NCBI GenBank assembly: GCA_903867855.1
Contig: CAIPTA010000174.1
Coordinates: forward strand, 1-37,425
Reading direction: 5' to 3'
Length of the DNA: 37,425 nucleotides
DNA from: Oligoflexia bacterium
GTDB lineage: Bacteria > Bdellovibrionota > UBA1018 > CAIPTA01
Part shown: in pieces, positions 15,494 through 23,441 of the stretch
Position numbering within the stretch: the first letter of the stretch is position 1
Layout of the letters: every line of letters starts with the position of its first letter
Position numbers and translations under genes: made by a program
Notes under the pieces: model-generated
Databases searched by the model: none
Seen by the model: the letters and a program-made list of their open reading frames with translations, nothing else
What the model was told of the DNA's origin: nothing

Positions 15494-16393
15494 ATGAAAA
15501 ATAGCGGCGTATCTGTTCTCATTCCAAATTATAACTATGCAAAATATGTTGGGGCAGCGATCCGCAGCGTTCAGGCGCAGACGCTCCCCGCATTCGAAAT
15601 TATCGTGATCGATAATGGTTCCACGGATAATTCGCTCGAAGTGCTGCGTGCCTTTGGCGATACCATTCGTTTAGTTTCTCAGGAAAATCGCGGTCAGGGT
15701 GGAGCACGAAATCGTGGCTTGCAAGAGGCGAGGGGAGAGTTCATCGCCTTTTTGGATGCGGATGACGTTTGGCTTCCCGAAAAATTAGAAAAGCAAATGA
15801 AGCTCTTTGCTGATCCGGGGGTGGGGCTCGTCTACGGTGGGATGACGGTGGTAGACGCTGATCTAAACACCGTGCTTCCCGTAGAATATATGGCGCCGAC
15901 TCGGCGCGGAGATGTTTTGGAAATTTTTGCGCTCTCGAGCGAGGCTGTGGTGAGAGGTGGCGAGAGCACTTGTGTGATTCGGCGCTCTGTTTTCTCCCAA
16001 ACTGGTCTCTTCGATTTAGAGCTTTCCATCAGCGCGGGCTGGGATATGTACCGCAAAATCGCCTCCGTTTGTCGATTTGATTTTGTGCCGAAGACCATTG
16101 CTCTTTATCGAAGGCATGGGAACAATGCTTCCAGACGCATGGACCTCTACGCAAAAGATACAGAAAAAAAATTAGCTAATTTTTTTTGCGATCCACTCTC
16201 TCGTGCCGTGTGGCCCCTTCGTAGGCAAGCCTACGGCGTGCATTTTCTCGCCCTGAGTGGTGGCTTCTTTCATGGTGGAAATTTTTCGCAAGCCATTCAC
16301 TACTTTGTACGGGCGGTATGGGCTTGTCCTTCCACGATTTTTCAGGTTTTTTTATTTCCCCTTCGGTGGCTGCGAAGAAAAGTAAGAATTTAG
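15494..16393 (+). CDS. Family 2 glycosyltransferase
   Basis: A 299-residue GT-A-fold enzyme. It has VSVLIPNYNYAKYVGAAI at the start, VIDNGSTDNS (38-47), the ENRGQGGARNRGL donor-binding segment and the metal-binding DADD at 88-91, then GWDMYRK. The basic, hydrophobic C-terminus (FLFPLRWLRRK) suggests membrane association. It starts a three-gene set with an EamA-like protein and a deacetylase, so it probably modifies or builds a surface glycan or lipid-linked sugar. Confidence 0.92.
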   Translation: MKNSGVSVLIPNYNYAKYVGAAIRSVQAQTLPAFEIIVIDNGSTDNSLEVLRAFGDTIRLVSQENRGQGGARNRGLQEARGEFIAFLDADDVWLPEKLEKQMKLFADPGVGLVYGGMTVVDADLNTVLPVEYMAPTRRGDVLEIFALSSEAVVRGGESTCVIRRSVFSQTGLFDLELSISAGWDMYRKIASVCRFDFVPKTIALYRRHGNNASRRMDLYAKDTEKKLANFFCDPLSRAVWPLRRQAYGVHFLALSGGFFHGGNFSQAIHYFVRAVWACPSTIFQVFLFPLRWLRRKVRI

Positions 16394-16404
16394 GAGCAAG
16401 TATT

Positions 16405-16764
16405 ATGCAGGAATCTTCTCAACTCGTTCCCATTCTCCTTAACTTGGCGGCGGCTTTGATCGGAGCGCTTGGTCAGTATTTCTATAAGTTGGGCGGAACG
16501 CGCCTTTCCCTTGTGCCCCTTTGGAAAAATTGGCCACTCTTTCTCGGCATGATTCTCTTTTGTGGAGTGATGTTTTTATTCGTGCTGGCATTTAAGGCCG
16601 GCGGAAAGCTTTCTGTAACGTACCCAGTGTATGCCACTACCTTCGTGTGGGCATTTCTCTTGGCGATCTTTGTGAATAAAGAATCTTGGACTATGCTGCA
16701 GCTCGCGGGGATTCTGGTGATTCTGGCCGGTGTAATTTTAGTCGCTGTTGGAGCCAAAGCTTGA
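16405..16764 (+). CDS. Small EamA/SMR-like membrane transporter (ArnE/F-like)
   Basis: A 119-residue protein with four hydrophobic helices (~7-25, 36-56, 63-80, 93-116). The start at 16405 has AGGAG 8 nt upstream. The layout and the motifs GALGQYFYKLG and TYPVYATTFVWAFLLAIF resemble small multidrug-resistance/EamA half-transporters such as ArnE/ArnF, which flip lipid-linked aminosugars. Its position between a GT2 and a deacetylase supports a lipid-linked sugar flippase role by inference. Confidence 0.75.
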   Translation: MQESSQLVPILLNLAAALIGALGQYFYKLGGTRLSLVPLWKNWPLFLGMILFCGVMFLFVLAFKAGGKLSVTYPVYATTFVWAFLLAIFVNKESWTMLQLAGILVILAGVILVAVGAKA

Positions 16765-17744
16765 ATAGTTGGATTCCTGGCAGAGCTCTCCTAAAAAAGC
16801 ACTATTTTTCTGCGCTCATTGCCACGGGCGCCGATAAGAGACAGCTCGCCCTCCTCAAGCAAAAGAACTTGGTGCCCATTCTTAGTCTTCATCGTGTCAC
16901 AGATATCGAAAATAATTTCTGGTCGCCGCTTAAGCCGCAACTATTCGATCAGCTCCTAGGCTATTTAACAAAAAATTTCGAGCTCGTGAGATTTTCGGAA
17001 TTACAAAAGCAGACCAAGCTACCTAAAGCTATTTTATCCTTTGATGATGGCTGTTTAGATTTTTATGAAATTGCTGTGCCAATTTTAAAAAAATACGGGT
17101 TGCCAGCGAATATCAATATTATTCCGAGCGTTGTGCTGGGCGAATCGATTCCTTGGCACGCTGAGCTTTTTGATTTTCTTCAGTTTGCTCCCGATAAATA
17201 TGTGGAAAAAATTTCTTTGGATTCATTTTCGATGAAGCTCAATCGAAGTTCACGAACGCAAAAGGCTCAGTATGGGGAAAAAATTTCGCGTTTTTTAAAA
17301 AATCGGCCACGCTCAGAGCGGATTAAGCTTTGGGGCCCGATCGCAAAGTTGATTCAAGATTGGAAGGCTACAAAAGAGAGGCCTCGATTGTTTATGAATC
17401 TAGAGGAAGTAAGGCGCATCCAGAATGATCATGAGATTGGGGCGCATTCTTATACCCACGAATCGATGGCTTTTGAGTCCACTGATTTTTTTCAAAAGGA
17501 TTTTGCACGGTGCCAGCAGTTTTTCCGCGATACGCTACAGCAAAAATTAGCGATATATGCTTTTCCCAATGGTAGCTACCGAGAGGAGCAACTGAGTTAT
17601 TTGTTAGAGAATCAGGTGGAGGCGGTGCTGCTCGTGGAAGAGGCATTCACGCAAGCGAAGGGTGCCGTACATAAGCGGATCACGCTTAGTGCTGATTCTT
17701 TCGATACCTTAAAACTCCAGGCCTTGGGATATTTAGTTCGCTAA
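16761..17744 (+). CDS. Polysaccharide deacetylase (NodB homology)
   Basis: A 327-residue protein. The likely start is TTG at 16761: it overlaps the preceding TGA as TTGA and has GGAG 7 nt upstream, whereas an upstream ATG (16686) lies inside the EamA gene. NodB motifs are present: LSFDDG with the Asp pair at 95-96, the zinc-binding HSYTH, and YAFPNGSY. There is no signal peptide, so it may act on a cytosolic or lipid-linked sugar. Coupled with the GT2 and EamA genes, it plausibly deacetylates the sugar being exported. Confidence 0.88.
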   Translation: MNSWIPGRALLKKHYFSALIATGADKRQLALLKQKNLVPILSLHRVTDIENNFWSPLKPQLFDQLLGYLTKNFELVRFSELQKQTKLPKAILSFDDGCLDFYEIAVPILKKYGLPANINIIPSVVLGESIPWHAELFDFLQFAPDKYVEKISLDSFSMKLNRSSRTQKAQYGEKISRFLKNRPRSERIKLWGPIAKLIQDWKATKERPRLFMNLEEVRRIQNDHEIGAHSYTHESMAFESTDFFQKDFARCQQFFRDTLQQKLAIYAFPNGSYREEQLSYLLENQVEAVLLVEEAFTQAKGAVHKRITLSADSFDTLKLQALGYLVR

Positions 17745-17756
17745 TGTAGGCGCGCT

Positions 17757-19082
17757 TCAAAACCATTGCAGGGAAAATACATTCCTGCCAACGGCCTCTG
17801 CATCCATCCAGAAATTACTTTGGCCAGGAACACATTCAAAATCTCTGGAGATGCCCTTGCAATCTTTTCCGAAGGAATTTCTCAGTAAGTATTCCGTGCG
17901 ATGAGTAGAGGGATTGATTCTTTTACCAATTAGTAAGGCAATGTGCTGGGAGCAGCTCTTAAATCGCATAGTGGAAATGTGGCTAGAGTAAGACGCTCCC
18001 CCAGAAAAAAGTTCATCACAGATCCCGATTGCGAGTGGCTGAGATTGAGCGGAACTGAGTCGCTTATCAATCTCGATCCTCACTCGCTCCGCGTAGCGAT
18101 GATCTAGCTCCTTCGCGTTCGGCGGAATAGTTCCAGTTGCGGGGGGCACTAGCACTTCGACTTGGCAAGCGGGTAAATCTTTAGGTAGGGCAAAAGTATT
18201 TTCCTTCGTGCATTCTGTGGAAATGAAGGAATTTAGAAATTTCACATCGTTGGAGTTTTTTAGCGCCGTAATAAGATTTTCCAGAGTAGGTAATTTTGAG
18301 GTATTAAAGCCGTTGCGGCGCATGTCGTTAAGAACATCTTGCGCGAACTGCTTTGCCTCGTTTTCTTGAGTTTTTTTTCTGTTCGAGTAGTCTTTCTCAT
18401 TAGCATCAGCGCTTCGTGCCAGTTGGAGAGGAAGCGTGCTTCGGCCGAAGGCAAGGCTAGATCCGTGAATATCGTCGGCGAGTTTCAGCATGGCTATGAT
18501 GGATTGATTCACTTTTGCGAGAGATCTTGGGGTGCTTTCTTCGAGAGCAATCACATGGCACGCATCCTCCATCACAAGCGGAGAACTGTTGCTAGACATG
18601 CCCATACCCTCAGCAGCACGGAATCGATTCACTAGATCGGCGAGTTGGTCTCGGAATTGATAGGCAGAGGCAATCTGCCGCTGCACTTGCAAATAGCGAT
18701 CGGCGTAGATTTCCACGTGTTCACCTGTTCTGCCTTGTAGACTTCGATCATTGCAGAGCCGCGCGCCTCTTTGCTTAATTATATTTACGGTAAGGCAGGG
18801 GCTCGATTTGCCGATCTCTGCTTTGCCCGTAGCATTTGCAGCATCAATGGCTAGCTTTATAGCGGAGGTGGAAAGATCAATGCGCCGATCGCCGTGACTA
18901 AATCTCCAGGCATCGATCATCTCTGCTGCGGTATTGGCGTAGCAATCATTGTAGTGACCCTGGTCTCGAGCGCGCACCTTGGCCATAGAGCCGTTACCCT
19001 CATCGAGTCGGAATGAGGTGGAATCGCTAGCGTTCACCAGCTGACTACCGAATATGCAGAGAAGAAGGAAAAAGCCTTTCAT
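17757..19082 (-). CDS. Secreted papain-like (C1-type) cysteine protease, paralog A
   Basis: A 441-residue protein. The ATG at 19082 gives the signal peptide MKGFFLLLCIFGSQLVNA; a TTG at 19100 is in frame but has no better ribosome site. The catalytic triad is readable in papain order: Cys at 47 in DQGHYNDCYANTAA, His at 380 in CSQHIALLIG, Asn at 402 in YLLRNSFG. Between Cys and His lies an unusually long ~330-residue insert with its own cysteines. The C-terminal ~65 residues carry more Cys pairs. It is divergent from, and paralogous to, the gene at 19237. TATAAG on the minus strand (19115-19110) is a good -10 candidate. Confidence 0.8.
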   Translation of the reverse strand: MKGFFLLLCIFGSQLVNASDSTSFRLDEGNGSMAKVRARDQGHYNDCYANTAAEMIDAWRFSHGDRRIDLSTSAIKLAIDAANATGKAEIGKSSPCLTVNIIKQRGARLCNDRSLQGRTGEHVEIYADRYLQVQRQIASAYQFRDQLADLVNRFRAAEGMGMSSNSSPLVMEDACHVIALEESTPRSLAKVNQSIIAMLKLADDIHGSSLAFGRSTLPLQLARSADANEKDYSNRKKTQENEAKQFAQDVLNDMRRNGFNTSKLPTLENLITALKNSNDVKFLNSFISTECTKENTFALPKDLPACQVEVLVPPATGTIPPNAKELDHRYAERVRIEIDKRLSSAQSQPLAIGICDELFSGGASYSSHISTMRFKSCSQHIALLIGKRINPSTHRTEYLLRNSFGKDCKGISRDFECVPGQSNFWMDAEAVGRNVFSLQWF

Positions 19083-19236
19083 CTTTAGTATATCGGCCAA
19101 TTTAGTGTGCTTATAAAGGAGCGGATTCGAGAACTTTTACCGGGAGGCGTGATTTTTTGGTTGCCGTTAATTGGATAGCCCCCGGCATAAACGAGAGGAA
19201 TCCAAAATTTAAGAAAGATAGAGTAATGGACGAAAA

Positions 19237-20448
19237 GTGACCATGAGAATAAGAGTGTTTTTACTGATGGCGATTTGCGCTAGTGGCTTACACCATTCTG
19301 AGGCCTTAGCGTCTAGTTCCTTGGATAATTGCACTTACGGTCGAATGGATGATCCTGGTGGCTCTATGGCCGAGGTGCCCGTGCTAGACCAAGGGGACGT
19401 TGGGCTCTGTTATGCCTACGCTGCAGCTCAAATGATGGATGCCTGGCGATTTACACATATCCCAAAGAATATTGCGGCTGATCCAAAGCGAAAACAGGAA
19501 TACCTGAGTAGGCATACATCCGCTCTTCGCGCCGGGGTGGGATATGCCGCAAACCAAAATTTTCGTGAGTGCGAAAACTCATCGACGAGAGATTCCCTTC
19601 CCTTCGAAGGGGGTTTAGTCTGCGAGACCCTCGAAAACATAAAAGCCTCAGGCTCCTGCTCGGCAGAATCTGTTGAAGCCTTTGTAGACGACGCGATTCA
19701 GAGGCAATTATATCCTGATGCGATCTTCGAATCTATTGGTGAGTCTGATTTCTTGAGCGATTCGTCCAGACGGCAAAAGTTAAGCTCTGTTTTTCCTCGT
19801 CCGCCAACATGGAACTTGAGAGTTCAATTATGCAATATGAATAATGAACAAGTCGGTGATCAGGAAGAGCATTGCGCGAAATCGGGAAACATAATTAATT
19901 CAAAATCCCTGATGCTAGATTTTGTAAATGTCTTCGACAAGACGGATTTAAGCTTAGGCTTGGGCGAGTTTAAGCAAAAATTAGATGAAGGACCTTGTAA
20001 ATCAGTGGAAAAATTTGGCGGACCCCTAGAGAGTTCGAGCCCACCGGAGTGTAAGGAACGATATGTAACTCCTAAAAATAAAATTGCCTTCAAGGAAAAA
20101 TTGGAAAAATACTTGCGCGTAAAAGAAAATCAGCCTCTACAAATTAACTTTTGTTCAGCCATACTTTCTACGGAAGAAGAACACAGGCAAAAAAACGAAC
20201 CTATTCCGCCAAATAATATATGGATCTCTCAGAGTTCAATGGATAAAAACTGTGGTTACCACGCCGTCTTGCTGATTGGGCAAAAGAGAGTGGGAAACTC
20301 GTGCAAGTTTCTAATTCGAAATTCTTGGGGGCTCGATTGTGGCGGCGCAGGAGATCCCAGTAATTGCGATCATGGAGACATGTGGGTCGACGCTGATACT
20401 TTGTTAAATAATACTGGCAGCATTGGTCAATATTCGGGTAGCAAATGA
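19237..20448 (+). CDS. Secreted papain-like (C1-type) cysteine protease, paralog B
   Basis: A 403-residue protein (GTG at 19237, or ATG at 19243) with a signal peptide ending near SEALA. Triad: Cys58 in DQGDVGLCYAYAAAQ, His342 in CGYHAVLLIG, Asn362 in FLIRNSWG. It shares GSMAxV, DQG, CYA, AAxM and DAWRFxH around the nucleophile with paralog A, but the middle ~280 residues are diverged and Cys-rich. It overlaps the DUF333-like gene by 4 bp (ATGA), so the two products are probably made together. Likely a disulfide-stabilised exported protease; substrate unknown. Confidence 0.8.
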   Translation: MTMRIRVFLLMAICASGLHHSEALASSSLDNCTYGRMDDPGGSMAEVPVLDQGDVGLCYAYAAAQMMDAWRFTHIPKNIAADPKRKQEYLSRHTSALRAGVGYAANQNFRECENSSTRDSLPFEGGLVCETLENIKASGSCSAESVEAFVDDAIQRQLYPDAIFESIGESDFLSDSSRRQKLSSVFPRPPTWNLRVQLCNMNNEQVGDQEEHCAKSGNIINSKSLMLDFVNVFDKTDLSLGLGEFKQKLDEGPCKSVEKFGGPLESSSPPECKERYVTPKNKIAFKEKLEKYLRVKENQPLQINFCSAILSTEEEHRQKNEPIPPNNIWISQSSMDKNCGYHAVLLIGQKRVGNSCKFLIRNSWGLDCGGAGDPSNCDHGDMWVDADTLLNNTGSIGQYSGSK

Positions 20449-20843
20449 TTTATTTCGAAAAAATCATTCTCTTCCTCTGTTTATTTTTGGGCGTAAGCTT
20501 TGCGGACACCGGTTCGACATATAGGTACAAAATAGGAAAGCATTGGCAGGAGTTTATTTCTTTTGAGCGACCTGACTTGCTAATTTCTGCTGGTTGCAAA
20601 AAAGCTGACGCCGAGTTTAACTGCCTATCCTACAGCGCACTCACAAAAGCAAAGGTAATGAAAAGCTGGCCTGCGGGGGGAGCAAATCCCGGAGCGTTGA
20701 TCTGTAAAAATTTGCAGGGCTCTATTGTGAGAGGGAAAAATGAGCGCAGGGAAGAAAATTCGTTTTGCAAGTTTAGCGATAAATCTATGGTTTCCTCGGC
20801 AGCTTTGTATGTATTTGCCCTAAAAAATGCAAAACACGAATAG
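20445..20843 (+). CDS. Small secreted DUF333-like protein coupled to protease B
   Basis: A 132-residue protein with a signal peptide (IILFLCLFLGVSFA). The C-terminal half, NPGALICKNLQGSIV then NSFCKFSDKSMVSSAALY, follows the DUF333 pattern (NPA-yC--GG ... C-F-DGS--L), although the last family Cys is replaced. The N-terminal half has its own Cys pair (SAGCKK, FNCLSY). The ATGA overlap with the protease gene suggests stoichiometric synthesis. A role as inhibitor, chaperone or substrate of the protease is inference only. Confidence 0.6.
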   Translation: MIYFEKIILFLCLFLGVSFADTGSTYRYKIGKHWQEFISFERPDLLISAGCKKADAEFNCLSYSALTKAKVMKSWPAGGANPGALICKNLQGSIVRGKNERREENSFCKFSDKSMVSSAALYVFALKNAKHE

Positions 20844-20980
20844 CTTTTTAGTTAGCCAGAAAGTTCTTTGGGGTTACATTTGGTTATTGTTTGAGCGAGA
20901 CGAACAAATAGATTTATCGAAGGCCCGATTATTTTTGTATTTAGATTTCAATTACTTGGTGGGAGTTCAGGGGAGCACAT

Positions 20981-21022
20981 AAAACAAAACCCATTTAGAA
21001 CCTTTTGGGATCTGAATGGGTT
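20981..21022 (-). terminator. Terminator of tRNA-Asn
   Basis: On the minus strand AACCCATTCAGA and TCTAAATGGGTT (one mismatch) enclose an 11-nt loop and lead into TTTTGTTTT. It starts 8 nt after the tRNA 3' CCA. Confidence 0.75.
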
Positions 21023-21029
21023 TGAGTAA

Positions 21030-21105
<76 letters not shown>

Positions 21106-21117
21106 ACAACGTTTTTG

Positions 21118-21146
21118 ATCTTAATGTAGCTGATTTCATTTGTAAA
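21118..21146 (-). promoter_or_regulatory. Promoter of tRNA-Asn
   Basis: On the minus strand TTTACA (21146-21141), a 17-bp spacer and TAAGAT (21123-21118) put the start a few nt before the tRNA 5' end. Confidence 0.6.
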
Positions 21147-21160
21147 CTGGGAAAGAGCCC

Positions 21161-21189
21161 TTGACACGAATGGTTAAGAATTTTATCGT
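21161..21189 (+). promoter_or_regulatory. Promoter of zapA, probably leaderless
   Basis: A perfect TTGACA (21161-21166), a 17-bp spacer and TATCGT (21184-21189). The zapA ATG (21196) begins 7 nt after the -10, where transcription should start. No Shine-Dalgarno could fit in the remaining TTTTCCT. Confidence 0.6.
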
Positions 21190-21195
21190 TTTCCT

Positions 21196-21489
21196 ATGAC
21201 GCAGCAAAAAAAGACCGTGGAAGTGGTGATAGCCCAGCAAAAACTTAGCATTCGCACCGATAGCAATCCGGAAGAGGTGATCCGGGCCGCAGCCTTGGTG
21301 AATCAGAAGCTCGAAGAGGCACTGCCCTTTGGACAATCTGTGAGTCATCAAATCCTCCTGCTTGTAGCTATGAACCTCGCCAATGAAGTGCTCAAAAAAG
21401 AAGCACAAAATGAGAGCTTTAAAACGGATATGAGAGAGCGTTCTTCCGCTCTACTAGCCCGACTCGAAAAGGGATTTAGCCTCTCCTAA
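21196..21489 (+). CDS. zapA: Cell division protein ZapA
   Basis: A 97-residue member of the ZapA family, which bundles FtsZ filaments at the division ring. The N-terminal strand VEVVIAQQKLSIRTDSNPEEVIRA and the helix ILLLVAMNLANEVLK are the usual globular and dimerisation parts, followed by a helical tail. It lies 1 bp before the 5-formyl-THF cyclo-ligase gene; zapA with ygfA is a conserved neighbourhood, but here no 6S RNA fits between them. Confidence 0.88.
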   Translation: MTQQKKTVEVVIAQQKLSIRTDSNPEEVIRAAALVNQKLEEALPFGQSVSHQILLLVAMNLANEVLKKEAQNESFKTDMRERSSALLARLEKGFSLS

Positions 21490-21490
21490 G

Positions 21491-22060
21491 ATGCGTCCCG
21501 CAAAAAAAGAACGAAGAAACTACTATCGCAGCCTGCAGGCTTCTTTTCCTATGGCTCAATTTGAAGCCTGGAATCGCCTCTTAGCGCAAAAATTAGAGTC
21601 AGCGCTCGCAAAAATTCCGGAAAACTCCTATGTGGCCGTATATCAAGCGCGGCCCCGGGAGGCGAATTTACAGAGCCTCTTTAGCAAATCCTATCGCTTT
21701 TGTTTTCCTCGCGTTTTGAGTCTCGATGGCCAAATGGAGTTTCGTTGGGTGAAAAATCCGCAAGACCCTCAACAGTTTACGGCTGGTACTTGGGGTATTC
21801 TGGAGCCTAAGGAGCAAAATCCCGTGGTGAAAAAGAGTGAAATGAGTGCTGGCTTTCTTCCGCTCTTGGCATTTGATGATCACGGCGTGCGCTTAGGAAA
21901 CGGCAAGGGCTTCTATGATCGTTTTCTCGACCAGTTTCCGGGATTGAAGCTTGGAGTAGCTTTTGAGTGGCAATTCTCTCCAGATCCGCTACCCAAAGAG
22001 CTGCATGATCACTCACTAGATGCGGTGGTAACAGAGTATACCGTGCGCTATTTTTCTTAA
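21491..22060 (+). CDS. 5-formyltetrahydrofolate cyclo-ligase
   Basis: A 189-residue enzyme (YgfA/FAU/MTHFS family) that converts 5-formyl-THF to 5,10-methenyl-THF with ATP. The C-terminal signature LLAFDDHGVRLGNGKGFYDR is diagnostic, and the basic N-terminus (MRPAKKERRNYYRSL) matches the nucleotide-binding start. The stop overlaps the convergent tyrS stop by 4 bp. Confidence 0.93.
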   Translation: MRPAKKERRNYYRSLQASFPMAQFEAWNRLLAQKLESALAKIPENSYVAVYQARPREANLQSLFSKSYRFCFPRVLSLDGQMEFRWVKNPQDPQQFTAGTWGILEPKEQNPVVKKSEMSAGFLPLLAFDDHGVRLGNGKGFYDRFLDQFPGLKLGVAFEWQFSPDPLPKELHDHSLDAVVTEYTVRYFS

Positions 22061-23373
22061 GCTTTTAGCACGAGCACTAATTTATTTTTACCTACACCAA
22101 CTAAGCAGAAAGGGCGCTCTGCAAAGAGATCACTCGCATTTACTTGCAGGTTTTCATCGCTCACTTTTTCGCGGTTTAAGCTCACGGCGCCTGATTTGAT
22201 GTGTCGCTTTGCTTCACCATTGCTGGTGGCGAGCTCACAGCGGGTGAGCAAGGCGAGTAGAGAGAGTGATTTCTCCGCCTCCGGCCAGCGAATGCTTGGC
22301 ACTTCGGTAGCCAACACTTCTAGGGCTTTCGCATTGAGATTTTTGAGCACGCTCGCATCTTTCGAGAATAATACCTTGGAGGCATTCTCAGCGCCGAGGG
22401 CCGCTTCTTCGCCGTGCACGAGGCGGGTGAGTTCATGGGCGAGCACTCGCTGGGCTGTACGGGATTCTGGTTCCGATTTAATTTTCTCTTCTAAGTTCGC
22501 AACATAATCATCGCGAAAAAAAGTGAGGTAACGTAAAACTTTTGGAGCATCCGTATCGTGGATGCCCAGCCAATATTGGTAAAAGCGAAAGGGAGAAGTG
22601 AGCGAAGGATCTAGGTAAATAGCGCCTTTCTCCGACTTCCCGAGTTTATTGCCAGCACTATCCGTGAGGAGCGGCGCCGAAACGGCATGAGCCTCTTTAC
22701 CATGCTTGCGACGAATGAGCTCAAGGCCGGTAGTCATATTTCCCCATTGATCGCTGCCGCCAAGTTGAATGGCGCAATTTTGCGCCTCAAAGAGGTGCAA
22801 GAAATCGTAGCCCTGCACGAGCATATAGCCAAACTCTGCGTAGGAGATCCCGGTTTCCATGCGGATCTTCACGCTATCTTTCGCAGTCATGTAATTCACT
22901 GTGATATGCTTACCCACGTCGCGGAGGAAGTCGAGAAAGCTAAAGCTCTTAAACCAATCAAAGTTATTGGCCACGATCCCTTGGGTTTTGCCAGGAGAAA
23001 AATCCACAAACTTCATGAGCTGAGCTTTGATTTTTTCGATATTATCCGCGGCTTGATCTTTTTCGAGGAGGGTGCGCTCTTCTTTTTTTCCCGATGGATC
23101 GCCAATGAGGCCAGTGGCTCCACCAAGAAGCACAATGGGCTGAATGCCGCAGAGCTGCGCCCGGCGCAGCATCAGGGCGGGTAGTAAATTTCCCACATGG
23201 AGGCTGGCCGCAGACGGATCAAAGCCGGCATACACTTTTGGCGTGAGATTCAGTGTTTCGGCGTTTTTTAGGTAATCACCAAGCCCGGGCGTATGATCCT
23301 GCACGAGACCGCGAGTTTGAAGTTGTTCCAGAAAATGACTGGGTTTGTTTGTCGCAACGATAAATTTATCCAT
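22057..23373 (-). CDS. tyrS: Tyrosyl-tRNA synthetase
   Basis: A 438-residue class I synthetase charging tRNA-Tyr. The start at 23373 (MDKFIVATNKPSHFLEQL) is preferred; the upstream ATG at 23451 lies in the divergent ste24 start region. Visible are the HIGH-type SLHVGNLLP, the Gly-rich GGATGLIGDPSGK, the KMSKS-type KLGKS, and a C-terminal S4 RNA-binding domain (ATSNGEAKRHIKSGAVSLN). A promoter (AGGACA-N17-TATACT) lies just upstream with only a few nt of leader. Confidence 0.96.
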   Translation of the reverse strand: MDKFIVATNKPSHFLEQLQTRGLVQDHTPGLGDYLKNAETLNLTPKVYAGFDPSAASLHVGNLLPALMLRRAQLCGIQPIVLLGGATGLIGDPSGKKEERTLLEKDQAADNIEKIKAQLMKFVDFSPGKTQGIVANNFDWFKSFSFLDFLRDVGKHITVNYMTAKDSVKIRMETGISYAEFGYMLVQGYDFLHLFEAQNCAIQLGGSDQWGNMTTGLELIRRKHGKEAHAVSAPLLTDSAGNKLGKSEKGAIYLDPSLTSPFRFYQYWLGIHDTDAPKVLRYLTFFRDDYVANLEEKIKSEPESRTAQRVLAHELTRLVHGEEAALGAENASKVLFSKDASVLKNLNAKALEVLATEVPSIRWPEAEKSLSLLALLTRCELATSNGEAKRHIKSGAVSLNREKVSDENLQVNASDLFAERPFCLVGVGKNKLVLVLKA

Positions 23374-23384
23374 AGGCTTCGAAA

Positions 23385-23413
23385 AGTATAGCGAAAAGAA
23401 TCCAACTTGTCCT
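23385..23413 (-). promoter_or_regulatory. tyrS promoter
   Basis: On the minus strand AGGACA (23413-23408), a 17-bp spacer and TATACT (23390-23385). The ATG follows 11 nt after the -10, so the leader is ~4-5 nt. It overlaps the divergent ste24 promoter candidate. Confidence 0.5.
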
Positions 23414-23435
23414 TTGAAAAGCTCCTTAGTAGGAT
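23407..23435 (+). promoter_or_regulatory. Possible ste24 promoter
   Basis: TTGTCC (23407-23412), a 17-bp spacer and TAGGAT (23430-23435), with the ATG at 23442, again 7 nt after the -10. Each hexamer matches consensus at 4 of 6. The AGGA inside the -10 could alternatively be a Shine-Dalgarno if transcription starts further upstream. Confidence 0.35.
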
Positions 23436-23441
23436 CGAAGC

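Noticed and set aside
21489..21491. 6S RNA gene between zapA and the cyclo-ligase gene
   Set aside because: In gammaproteobacteria ssrS lies here, but the gap is a single base, so there is no room.
22687..23184. 165-residue plus-strand frame opposite tyrS
   Set aside because: It is the antisense shadow of the synthetase catalytic domain.
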